From the NCBI GenBank assembly GCA_016865505.2, contig AP025253.1, positions 1-45,950 of the forward strand: DNA of 45,950 nucleotides, read 5' to 3'. This document shows, piece after piece, positions 33,110 through 40,858 of this stretch (position 1 is its first letter; each line of letters begins with the position of its first letter). Made by a program: the position numbers and the translations under genes. This stretch comes from Bryobacterales bacterium F-183. GTDB lineage: Bacteria > Acidobacteriota > Terriglobia > Bryobacterales > Bryobacteraceae. A model generated the notes under the pieces. The model worked only from the letters and a program-made list of their open reading frames with translations, ran no database searches and was not told where the DNA came from.

Positions 33110-34489
33110 ATGACCCTTTCGAAACTGGTTGGTCTGGTTTGCCTGGTGGGCTCGAGTTTTGCGACTGCGAGCGCGGCCGTGCACTATGTTGCAGGGTCGT
33201 CCGGCAACGATGCCAACAAATGCACCGAGAAGGCGCCCTGCAAGACGATCCTGCGGGCGTCGCAGGTGGCGAAGCCGGGCGATACGGTACGGATTGCGCC
33301 GGGACAGTATGAAGAGCGCGTGGTGCTACGGCAGGGCGGAACGGAAGGCTCTCCGGTGAAGTACGAAGGGCACGACGGCAAGGGCTGTCCGGTGGAGGCG
33401 ATTCAAGATCCGAACTCACGGGGCGAGCGTCCGAAGCCGCAGGTGTCGATGGGTGGCTGGGTGCTATCGGCCAGCCATATCGAACTCGACTGTTTTGAGG
33501 TGGCGAATACGAAGTCACCCGGGGTGGAGATCACGGCCAAGCAGCGGGGCTTTAAGGTACGGAACTTTTATGTCCACGACGGGCCGGCGGCGATCGTGAA
33601 TATGGCTCGCGTGCCGGTGGAGCAGATGGCGCGCGATCTGTACTTTCAGCACAACTACATCACGCGTACGGCCTACGGGTTTCTGGTGTTTTGCGGCGAT
33701 AACTGCCTGTTTGAAGACAACGAAGTGGAGCGCATGATCGGCACCAAGCCGGGTTCGGACAACGACTATGCGCGGATCTTCGGCGAGGGCATCACGTTCC
33801 GGCGGAACTACTTTCACGGCAACAGCGCGGCCGACTGCGAGAAGTGCCACATCGACTGTTTCCAGACATGGAACGTACGGGGTGGGCCGTTTGAAGTAGC
33901 GCGGCGGGTGACGATTGACGGCAACGTCTGCTTCAACGCGCATCAGGGCATCATCGCCAACGATACGAATGGCAAGGAGTTGGCGAGCCATGTGGACTGG
34001 ACCGTTACGAACAACATCTTTAGCGGTGGGCCCGATGGGTCGCGCATGGCGTGGTGCAGCATCTTTACGCATGTGGGCAATGTCCTGTTTGCGCATAACC
34101 TGTGCGGGTCCGGCATTGTGGGGTATCGCAAAGGGGCCGATGCGACGCACGTCAACAACATCCACTATCAAAACGGATTGAAGCCGTATGTGGCGGAAAC
34201 GGGGGCGACGGTGCGCGGCGCGACGAATATTCTGTTCAACGCGGCGCGGCCGTATAACCGGATGGGCTTTCCGCAGGACCTGCTGAACGTGGATCCGGCG
34301 CTGATGAATCCGGCACAGGGCGATTACCGGTTGCGGCCGGGAAGTCCGGCGATGCGCAAGGGTTCGATTACGAGCGTCCGTCAGGACCGGTTCGGGCGTC
34401 CGAGGCCGAAGGGTGAGCTGCCGGACGTCGGACCGTATCAGGGGTCTGGCGGAACTCTAGGCGAGGCATCGCGGCATGCGGCTCCCTAG
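33110..34489 (+). CDS. Secreted right-handed beta-helix protein (second tandem copy)
   Basis: 459 residues, with a signal peptide (VGLVCLVGSSFATASA) and the same architecture as the preceding protein: KAPCKTILRASQVAKPGDTVRIAPGQYEER, then YVHDGPAAIVNMARVPVE, YGFLVFCGDNCLFEDNEVER, CHIDCFQTW and GNVCFNAHQGIIAND in the same order. It is clearly a tandem duplicate that has diverged; it lacks the acidic tail. The two may act on two linkages or form a heteromer. The stop overlaps the start of the acyltransferase by 14 bp. Confidence 0.75.
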   Translation: MTLSKLVGLVCLVGSSFATASAAVHYVAGSSGNDANKCTEKAPCKTILRASQVAKPGDTVRIAPGQYEERVVLRQGGTEGSPVKYEGHDGKGCPVEAIQDPNSRGERPKPQVSMGGWVLSASHIELDCFEVANTKSPGVEITAKQRGFKVRNFYVHDGPAAIVNMARVPVEQMARDLYFQHNYITRTAYGFLVFCGDNCLFEDNEVERMIGTKPGSDNDYARIFGEGITFRRNYFHGNSAADCEKCHIDCFQTWNVRGGPFEVARRVTIDGNVCFNAHQGIIANDTNGKELASHVDWTVTNNIFSGGPDGSRMAWCSIFTHVGNVLFAHNLCGSGIVGYRKGADATHVNNIHYQNGLKPYVAETGATVRGATNILFNAARPYNRMGFPQDLLNVDPALMNPAQGDYRLRPGSPAMRKGSITSVRQDRFGRPRPKGELPDVGPYQGSGGTLGEASRHAAP

Positions 34490-35081
34490 AGCGGCGGCGC
34501 GGCTGGTTCTGCGGCTTTCCAATTTGTGGGTACGGCTTACGACGCGTCTGATGGCTTTTGCCATTGGGGGCGCTTTTGCGCGTTTTGGCGCGAAGTCGGC
34601 CATTGTGTACCCGGTGCGGCTGGCGGGGGTCGACAGAATCGCGATTGGCGCGCGGGTGTTTATCGGCTCGGGGTCCTGGCTGCAGGCGCTGCCGGATGGG
34701 GCGAACACAGAAGTCGCGTTAACGATCGGCGACCGGGTGAGTATGTCGGGCGCGTGCGTGCTGTCGGCGGCGCGGTCGGTGACGCTTGAGGCCGGGGTTC
34801 TGCTGGCGCGCAATGTGTACATCTCGGACCACATCCACAAGTACTCGCAGATTGGCGTTGCGATCTCCGAACAAGGACTCGATAAAATCGCGCCGGTACG
34901 GATTCGCGAAGGCGCGTGGCTCGGGCAAAACGTGGTGGTGTGTCCGGGCGTGACCATCGGCCGAGGGTCGGTGATTGGTGCGAATTCCGTGGTAACGACC
35001 GATATAGAAGACTATGCAGTGGCGGTGGGAGCACCGGCACGCGTCGTAAAGCGGTTCGGGCCACAGGAGCCTCTTAGTTGA
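34476..35081 (+). CDS. WbbJ/Maa-type O-acyltransferase (hexapeptide repeat)
   Basis: 201 residues. After a short hydrophobic N-terminus the protein is a left-handed beta-helix with VSMSGACVLSAARSVTLEAGVLLARNVYISDHIH (catalytic His region) and the terminal WLGQNVVVCPGVTIGRGSVIGANSVVTTDI repeats. It would transfer an acetyl group from acetyl-CoA to a hydroxyl of a sugar in the EPS repeat unit. ATG at 34476 has a GGCGAGG element upstream and overlaps the beta-helix gene; the stop overlaps the next start. Confidence 0.8.
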   Translation: MRLPRAAARLVLRLSNLWVRLTTRLMAFAIGGAFARFGAKSAIVYPVRLAGVDRIAIGARVFIGSGSWLQALPDGANTEVALTIGDRVSMSGACVLSAARSVTLEAGVLLARNVYISDHIHKYSQIGVAISEQGLDKIAPVRIREGAWLGQNVVVCPGVTIGRGSVIGANSVVTTDIEDYAVAVGAPARVVKRFGPQEPLS

Positions 35082-36406
35082 CCAAGATTCTGTATGCCGC
35101 CTATTTCTTTCCGCCGATGGGCGGGGCGGGCGTCCAACGATCGCAAAAGTTTGTACGGTACTTGCCGGAGCAGGGCATTCTGCCGGAGGTTCTGACGAGT
35201 CCTTTGGCGGGGGATCTGCCGTGGGCTCCGAAGGACGAATCCCTGGCGGATGAGATCCCGTCGGTGGTGCCGGTGCATCGTGTAGCGGCGGCGGGCGCAG
35301 CACCGGTAAAGCCGAGCCGGATGCAGCGGCGTATGCGTACGCTGTTGGGCAAGACGAGCGAGTTTAGCGGCTGGTGGCGCGATGCTCTGGTGGCCAAAGG
35401 TGCGGCGGTGTTCGACGGGTCCCAAAAGGCGATTGTGGCCACGATGTCGCCGTTTGAGACGGCGGAGGGAGCGGGCATCCTGTCGCAACGGCTGGGTATT
35501 CCGTGGATCGCCGATCTGCGTGATCCGTGGGCGCTGGACGAAATGCAGCTGTACACGAGCGGGCTGCACCGGCGGATGGAAGAGAGCCGGATGGAACGGC
35601 TGCTGTCGTCCGCATCGGCGATCATCATGAACACGCCGGGTTCGGAAGCAGCGTTACGGGAGCGCTTTCCGCGGCTGGCGAAGGTGGCGTTGAACATCAC
35701 CAACGGCTACGATGCCGAGGATTTTACGGCTCCGTTGACACCGCGTACGGATGGCAAATTCCGGATCGTGCATTCGGGGTCGCTGCACAGCAAGGCCGGG
35801 TTGGAACTGCGTAGCAACTGGTTGAAGCGGGCGCTGGGCGGCGCGAAATCGAATGTCGACATCCTGACGCGGTCCCACGCGATTCTCGTCGAGGCGCTGG
35901 AGCTGTGGGCGGCGCGGCGGCCTGAGGTCCGGGAGACGGTGGAGTTTGTGTGTGCCGGCAATGCGTCGGCGGAGGATAAGGCGATTACGGCGTCGTCGTC
36001 GATGGCGGGGTCGCTGCGCTTTACCGGGTATGTGAGCCATGGCGAGAGTACGGGATTGTTGCGTACGGCGGAGCTGCTGTTTCTGCCCATGCATAACCTG
36101 CCGCCGGGCGTACCGTCGCTGATTGTGCCGGGCAAGACGTACGAGTACATTGCGGCGGGGCGTCCGATACTGGCGGCGGTTCCCGATGGGGATGTACGAA
36201 CGATTCTGGCGGGGTCCGGAATGGCGAGCGTCTGCCGGCCGGATGATCGTGAGGCGATGGCACGGATTCTCGAAGAGAGATACGCGGCGTGGCGGGAAGG
36301 GAAGCCGGGTCCTGCACCGAATGCGTCGTATGTGGCGAGCTTTGAGCGTCGCGCGTTGACGGCGCGCCTGGCCGATGTCGTGCGCCGCGTGACCGGGACG
36401 GCATGA
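35078..36406 (+). CDS. GT4-family glycosyltransferase
   Basis: 442 residues, GT-B fold. It begins TKILYAAYFFPPMGGAGVQRSQKFVRYL, the usual GT4 N-terminus with a glycine-rich loop. IADLRDPW is in the N-domain; the C-domain has KFRIVHSGSLH, LRFTGYVSHGES and LFLPMHN...VPGKTYEYIAAGRPILA, where the E-containing motif contacts the donor. The start is TTG at 35078, overlapping the previous stop by 4 bp; no ATG in frame gives the conserved N-terminus. It shares an overlap with the next gene, so translation is coupled. The sugar is unknown. Confidence 0.84.
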   Translation: MTKILYAAYFFPPMGGAGVQRSQKFVRYLPEQGILPEVLTSPLAGDLPWAPKDESLADEIPSVVPVHRVAAAGAAPVKPSRMQRRMRTLLGKTSEFSGWWRDALVAKGAAVFDGSQKAIVATMSPFETAEGAGILSQRLGIPWIADLRDPWALDEMQLYTSGLHRRMEESRMERLLSSASAIIMNTPGSEAALRERFPRLAKVALNITNGYDAEDFTAPLTPRTDGKFRIVHSGSLHSKAGLELRSNWLKRALGGAKSNVDILTRSHAILVEALELWAARRPEVRETVEFVCAGNASAEDKAITASSSMAGSLRFTGYVSHGESTGLLRTAELLFLPMHNLPPGVPSLIVPGKTYEYIAAGRPILAAVPDGDVRTILAGSGMASVCRPDDREAMARILEERYAAWREGKPGPAPNASYVASFERRALTARLADVVRRVTGTA

Positions 36407-37467
36407 GCCGCAGCGTGCGAGTGTGCGCGGTGCCGGCGTATGCGAACCGGCAATTCAATCCATACAATGCGCTGCTGTACGACCATGTGAAGCCGCATGT
36501 GTCAGAGGTGGTGGAATTCCGGGTACGGGCGCGAGCTCGTGGGCCGGTGGACATCCTGCATATCCACTGGCCGGACCTTGCGGTACGGTCGCAAGGTGCG
36601 TGGCATACGGCGGCGCTGGATGCGGCGAAGTATCTGGCGAGGATACGGGCATGTAAGGCACGCGGGGCGCGGCTGGTGTGGACGGCGCATAATCTGGCCC
36701 CGCATGATACTGGGCATCCGCGGCTGATGCGGTGGTACTTCCGGTCGTTCCTGCGGCTGGTGGACGGCGTGATCTTTCTGAGCGAGGCGTCGCGTACGGA
36801 GGCGTTTGCACAGTATCCGTGGTTGCGGGAGACGGCGCGTACGGTGGTGATTCCGCATGGGCATTACGGGCCGGTGCTGCAGCGTCCCGGATTGTCGCGC
36901 GAGGCGGCCCGGCGGGAGCTTGGTTTAGAGCAGGATGGATTTCTGTTCCTGTTCTTTGGCCAGGTGCGGGCGTACAAGAACGTACCTTTGCTGTTGTGTG
37001 AGTTTTTGGCTTTGGATTCGGGCGAGGCTCGATTGGCGATCGCGGGGTTGCCGGGTCCTGCGGGAGCGGCCGGCCAGGAGCTACGGGCGGAGATTGAAGG
37101 TCTGGCGGCAGGGCGAGTCCATCTGGATTTGCGCCTGATTCCTGACGATACGCTGGAGGCCTATCTGGCGGCCTGCGATTGCGTGGTGTTGCCGTACCGG
37201 AACATTCTCAATTCGGGTAGCGTGCTGATGTCACTATCGATGGGGCGTCCGGTGATCGCGCCGGCGGTGGGAAGCCTGCCGGAACTGGCGGCAAAGGTGG
37301 GGCCGCAGTGGGTGCGATGCTATACCGGCGAGTTCCAGCGGGGATTGCTGGCCGATGCCTTGCAACAGCGCTTGCCCGAAGAGGCAAAGCCGGATCTATC
37401 GCCGTACGACTGGCCGGCGATCGGCGAGCAGACGGCGGCGTTCTACCAATCCCTGATGCGAAGCTAG
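36403..37467 (+). CDS. GT4-family glycosyltransferase
   Basis: 354 residues. HIHWPDLA and LVWTAHNLAPH in the N-domain, then FLFLFFGQVRAYKNVPLLL, a typical GT-B donor-domain start, and LPYRNILNSGSVLMSLSMGRPVIAP at the donor site. The layout resembles GumK/mannosyltransferase-like enzymes of EPS loci, but the sugar cannot be told. ATG at 36403 overlaps the previous stop (ATGA). It converges with the pyruvyl transferase gene with a 4-bp stop overlap (37464-37467). Confidence 0.82.
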   Translation: MSRSVRVCAVPAYANRQFNPYNALLYDHVKPHVSEVVEFRVRARARGPVDILHIHWPDLAVRSQGAWHTAALDAAKYLARIRACKARGARLVWTAHNLAPHDTGHPRLMRWYFRSFLRLVDGVIFLSEASRTEAFAQYPWLRETARTVVIPHGHYGPVLQRPGLSREAARRELGLEQDGFLFLFFGQVRAYKNVPLLLCEFLALDSGEARLAIAGLPGPAGAAGQELRAEIEGLAAGRVHLDLRLIPDDTLEAYLAACDCVVLPYRNILNSGSVLMSLSMGRPVIAPAVGSLPELAAKVGPQWVRCYTGEFQRGLLADALQQRLPEEAKPDLSPYDWPAIGEQTAAFYQSLMRS

Positions 37468-38369
37468 CGGCGGAACGTCTGGAGTTGCGCGTCGATGCGA
37501 TCGAGGATGCTTTTGTAGGTCGCGTCGGAGCTGAGGCGGGCCTGGCTCTGGTCCTTGAGGCGCTGGAGTTCGGCGGCCGTACGGTCGCGCCACTTGGAGT
37601 ACGTCGTGAAGCCTGTGGCGGCGCCTAGTAACAGATGCTTTTTGCGTCCGGCTGCCGGGGGACGTGGCAAACGTACGGCATCGGCGACGGTGCCGATGGA
37701 CAGCATCCAGTCATTCCATTTGAACTCGTTGATACTTTCCGATTCCCAGTACGGGACCTCGAGCGCGACGCGCGTCCAGGGGATGCGTAGAGCGTCGGCG
37801 AGGATGGCGCCGTGCATCGCCTCGCAGATGAGGTGCTCGCAGGAGTCCATGGCTTCGAGTACCTGATCGACGGAGCCTCCGGTGGGCTCGATGAGCTTGA
37901 CGCCGGCGTCCTTGGCGAGGCGGGGAACTGTCGCAAAGGCTTCGAGGCTGCCGTACTTGGCGCGGCGCAGGGTGGCGTAGTGCGGGACAAAGCCGACGCC
38001 GGATCGCTTGGCGGCACGCTTCCAGGTCCCACCGTTGGGGAGGAGCTGGAGGGCATAGGCGGGGTCCGTAATGGCGGCCGTGGGCGGGAGGCCGAGAATG
38101 GTGGCGGTGAGGGGTCCGCGAACGAAGGCGATGCGGGATTCCGGCGAGAAGCGGGCGCCAGGATAGAAGCCGCGGGATCCGGTGCCGAAGACGACCACCG
38201 GGCGCGAGGCGTACTGTTCAAAGAACGCCGGCTTGAGGATGGTGCCGATGCCGGTGAAGACCGTTTGGGGGTCGCGCGCTTCGAAGTCCGGAATGAGCGA
38301 GGGCCAGAGGTACGGGTTGAGGTCGTCTCCGACGTTGCCTTCGCGATTCTTGAAGTAGTAGAGCTCCAT
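37464..38369 (-). CDS. Polysaccharide pyruvyl transferase
   Basis: 301 residues. The N-terminus YYFKNREGNVGDDLNPYLWPSLI, the VVVFGTGSRGFYPG segment, FVRGPLTATILGL and the later CEHLICEAMHGAILADALRIPW match the PS_pyruv_trans family (GumL/ExoV/CsaB). The enzyme adds a pyruvate ketal from phosphoenolpyruvate to a sugar of the repeat unit, making the polymer acidic. It is transcribed with, and 9 bp after, the flippase gene. The start ATG is at 38369. Confidence 0.86.
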   Translation of the reverse strand: MELYYFKNREGNVGDDLNPYLWPSLIPDFEARDPQTVFTGIGTILKPAFFEQYASRPVVVFGTGSRGFYPGARFSPESRIAFVRGPLTATILGLPPTAAITDPAYALQLLPNGGTWKRAAKRSGVGFVPHYATLRRAKYGSLEAFATVPRLAKDAGVKLIEPTGGSVDQVLEAMDSCEHLICEAMHGAILADALRIPWTRVALEVPYWESESINEFKWNDWMLSIGTVADAVRLPRPPAAGRKKHLLLGAATGFTTYSKWRDRTAAELQRLKDQSQARLSSDATYKSILDRIDAQLQTFRR

Positions 38370-38378
38370 GCTGGGTTG

Positions 38379-39929
38379 TTATGTGGTGGTGGCTGGTTCG
38401 CTATTGGGTTTACCGGCAGAGCGTTGCCGGAGGCGGGGCGCGATTTGTTCGGCCAACAGCCAGAGGGATTGACGGGTACGCGGCAGAGCGAGGCAGACGC
38501 CCAGGTACACGGCGGCGGCGGTTGCGCCGAGGGCGACAGCGGCGAGCGGCGTTGCCGGATCGTCGAACTGGGTACGGAGAGCGTGCGAGGCTCCGACAGC
38601 GATGGCTCCCGACAGAACGGGCGGCCAGATGGTGTGGAAGAGCTTGCCGAAGGGGAGGCCGGCGGCGCGGCAACCGTACCAAAGAAAGGCCGGCATGCGT
38701 ACGGCGAGGCCGAGGCCCGCATAGGCGTACGCGATCACCACGACGCCGTACGGCGCGGAGAGCAGCAGCCCGGTGAGTACGATCACGACCGAGATCATGC
38801 GCCAGCGGAGCAGGGCATCGGGACGTCCGGCAGCGATCACCAGCGAGGCCATGATCGACGCGCAGGGCTCCACCATCGCGAAGATGGCGAGGGCGGAAAA
38901 GATCGGGACGGCAGCGGACCAGGCGGGCCCCAGCAGAAGGCGTACGATACCGTCAGAAGCCGATGCCAGTACGGCGACAATGAGCGCTGTGAATACGGAA
39001 ACCAGCGAGAGGACATCGGCGGCGGCCTGTTCGAAGCGCTGCGGGTCATCGGCGGCGCGGCTCAAGGCAGGGCGCGAGACGTTCATAATCGGCGCGAGGA
39101 CACGTGCGAGCGGCTTGCCGATGAGGCCCTGGGCGCGCGCATAAAGTCCTGTAGCGACGCTGCCATGGAAGTAGCCGATGACCAGCGTATCCATGCCGCG
39201 GGTGGTTTGGCCGAGCAGGCGTTCGAGCAGGATATTGACGCCGAAGCGGACGAGAGGCCGAGCGGCGGCGAGATTGGACGGACGTCCGGGACGCCAGCCG
39301 CAGGCGATCCAGAGCGTAACAGTGCCGGTGATGGCGGATACGGCCTGCATGATCACCAGGGACCAGATGCCGGCGCCATATAGGGCGGCGGTGATGCCGG
39401 CGGCGACGCCCAGGCTGCGGGCGGTCAATTGGCGGGTGACGATCTTGCGGAACTCCAGTTTGCGCTGCAAGAGCGCGTCGTGCTGGATGCCGAAGCAGTC
39501 AATGATGCCGGTGAGGCCGAGGCAGGGAATGATCCAGGTGAGCTGGGGTTGGGAGACGACCCAGGCGGCGGTAGGTCCGGCGATGAACGACAGTGCGCCG
39601 ACGGAGAGGCCGAGCAGGACGTTGGTCCAGAAGAGGGCGTTGACCTGTTCGTGATTGAGTTGGCGGGCCTGGACGGTGGCGGAGGAAAGTCCGGCTTCTT
39701 TGACGACGGCGAGAATCGCGCCTACGGCCATCGCCATGGCCATCACACCGAAGTCGGAAGGCGGGAGCAGGCGGGACAGGACAACAATGGGCCCGATCTC
39801 GATGAGGATGTCGAGCCCCTGGCCGAGGGCGGTGGCGATGGCGCCTTTTCGTGTACGGGCTCGCAGACCCTCCCGGGGAGGATCGAACTCATAGGTCGCT
39901 GCCGTCGTCGAATGTGGCGTTTCCGTCAC
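38379..39929 (-). CDS. Wzx-type lipid-linked oligosaccharide flippase
   Basis: About 516 residues with 12-14 membrane helices and the polysaccharide synthase/MOP pattern (GVMAMAMAVGAILAVVKEAGLSSATVQ, RFGVNILLERLLGQTTRGMDTLVIGYF). It would move completed lipid-linked repeat units across the inner membrane for the polymerase encoded at 9079-10566. I set the start at GTG 39929, preceded by GGGAG six bases upstream. The longer frame (to 40157) would run through a terminator and the PEP-CTERM gene. The plus strand is G-rich here although the gene is on the minus strand (38521-38580: 27 G, 15 C). Confidence 0.87.
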   Translation of the reverse strand: MTETPHSTTAATYEFDPPREGLRARTRKGAIATALGQGLDILIEIGPIVVLSRLLPPSDFGVMAMAMAVGAILAVVKEAGLSSATVQARQLNHEQVNALFWTNVLLGLSVGALSFIAGPTAAWVVSQPQLTWIIPCLGLTGIIDCFGIQHDALLQRKLEFRKIVTRQLTARSLGVAAGITAALYGAGIWSLVIMQAVSAITGTVTLWIACGWRPGRPSNLAAARPLVRFGVNILLERLLGQTTRGMDTLVIGYFHGSVATGLYARAQGLIGKPLARVLAPIMNVSRPALSRAADDPQRFEQAAADVLSLVSVFTALIVAVLASASDGIVRLLLGPAWSAAVPIFSALAIFAMVEPCASIMASLVIAAGRPDALLRWRMISVVIVLTGLLLSAPYGVVVIAYAYAGLGLAVRMPAFLWYGCRAAGLPFGKLFHTIWPPVLSGAIAVGASHALRTQFDDPATPLAAVALGATAAAVYLGVCLALPRTRQSLWLLAEQIAPRLRQRSAGKPNSEPATTT

Positions 39930-39968
39930 TATTCTCCCATCGTCCGTTGGAAGCTTGAGAAGAGGCTG

Positions 39969-40009
39969 AAAAAGCAGAACGGGCATCCCCGAAGGGATGC
40001 CCGGTTCTG
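39969..40009 (-). terminator. Rho-independent terminator of the PEP-CTERM gene
   Basis: A strong stem (CGGGCATCCC/GGGATGCCCG core, extended by AGAAC/GTTCT) around a short loop at about 39976-40008, followed on the minus strand by TTTTT (39969-39973). It sits 36 bp after the PEP-CTERM stop and just upstream of the flippase ribosome site. Confidence 0.85.
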
Positions 40010-40044
40010 AATCACTTATGTGTCGATGCGGTGTCGCGCCTAAG

Positions 40045-40731
40045 TTAGGCGGCCATCTGCGCCTTGCGGCGACGGGCGGCGACGAACACCAGACCGCAGA
40101 GAGCGAGAGCGGTGAAGGTTTCCACCGGCTCCGGCAGGGACACCTGAGAGAACTCAACGCGAAGACCGGTGGCGCCCACCGTGGTGTTACGCACGGTGAA
40201 GGTCAGGGTGTTCATGCCGAGGACGAAGCCGCTGTTGATGGTGAACGGCGTCCAGGTGCTGAAGCTGGCGTTGATCGGGGCGGCCGGGGTCGAGCTCACA
40301 ACGTTGCCGTTGAAGCTGAGCGTACCCTGGTTATCCGAAGCCCAGCGGCCGAGAATCAGCGAACCGGGGCTCGGGACGAAGTTCAGGTTGAAGCTCTGGG
40401 TGTAGGTGTAGAAACCGATCGGGTTATTGTTGAGACCACCGTTGTTCGGGGCGATCCAGGTCGACGTCGAGTTGTCGCCGATCCAGGGACCCGAAGTGGG
40501 GGTGCCAGGGCCAGAGCGCGCACGCGTGGTGCTGCCGGCCGGGCCGCTCAAAGAATAGTGAGTGTCACCGAGCTGGCCATTGCTCATAAGAGAGCAACCA
40601 GAAGCCAAGGTAACCGTGCCGATACAGCCACTACCAATCGTGCCCGTATTCGAAAGTGGAACGTTGGTGGCAAACAGGGCAGCAGACGCTACAAAGGTTC
40701 CAGTTAGCACCAAGCGAGAAACAAAGTTCAC
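40045..40731 (-). CDS. PEP-CTERM sorting-signal protein (candidate exosortase substrate)
   Basis: About 228 residues. An N-terminal signal peptide (VSRLVLTGTFVASAALFA) and a C-terminal tripartite signal, PEP followed by a hydrophobic helix and the basic run ARRRKAQMAA. The middle is Ser/Thr/Asn/Gly-rich with a predicted beta-sandwich look (FTINSGFVLGMNTLTFTVRN). It should be exported, recognised by the exosortase and released or anchored with the EPS. The start is GTG at 40731, with a strong AGGAGGAG site just upstream; the frame continues to a TTG at 40749 with no ribosome site. It has its own terminator and a promoter-like region, so it is a single-gene unit. Confidence 0.88.
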   Translation of the reverse strand: MNFVSRLVLTGTFVASAALFATNVPLSNTGTIGSGCIGTVTLASGCSLMSNGQLGDTHYSLSGPAGSTTRARSGPGTPTSGPWIGDNSTSTWIAPNNGGLNNNPIGFYTYTQSFNLNFVPSPGSLILGRWASDNQGTLSFNGNVVSSTPAAPINASFSTWTPFTINSGFVLGMNTLTFTVRNTTVGATGLRVEFSQVSLPEPVETFTALALCGLVFVAARRRKAQMAA

Positions 40732-40754
40732 GATATACTCCTCCTCCAAAGGCG

Positions 40755-40769
40755 CTCCCTTATAGGGAG
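40755..40769. promoter_or_regulatory. Palindromic hairpin in the PEP-CTERM leader
   Basis: CTCCCT (40755-40760), TAT loop, AGGGAG (40764-40769). The right arm read on the minus strand could pair with the AGGAGGAG ribosome site region, so it may modulate translation. Confidence 0.4.
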
Positions 40770-40779
40770 GTCCTAAGTT

Positions 40780-40807
40780 ATCGTAGATTTATGTTAGACC
40801 ATTTCAA
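40780..40807 (-). promoter_or_regulatory. Putative promoter of the PEP-CTERM gene
   Basis: On the minus strand TTGAAA (40802-40807), 16-bp spacer, TACGAT (40780-40785). Both boxes are imperfect. Its position, about 50 bp upstream of the start, fits. Confidence 0.35.
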
Positions 40808-40817
40808 ATCTAGACTG

Positions 40818-40838
40818 CAAGCACTTTCTTAGTGCTTG
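40818..40838 (-). terminator. 8-bp inverted repeat after the anchor-D gene
   Basis: CAAGCACT (40818-40825) and AGTGCTTG (40831-40838), perfect, 5-nt loop, 21 bp after the stop at 40859. No T-run follows on the minus strand, so it may be a Rho-dependent or processing hairpin. Confidence 0.4.
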
Positions 40839-40858
40839 GTACTATTCCTTGCAATGGT

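Noticed and set aside
37812-39383. Long plus-strand open frame opposite the pyruvyl transferase and flippase genes
   Set aside because: Gly/Glu/Arg-rich low-complexity product, no domain, opposite two well-supported genes.
39930-40157. N-terminal extension of the flippase
   Set aside because: It would translate through a strong terminator and into the PEP-CTERM gene; the GTG at 39929 has a ribosome site.
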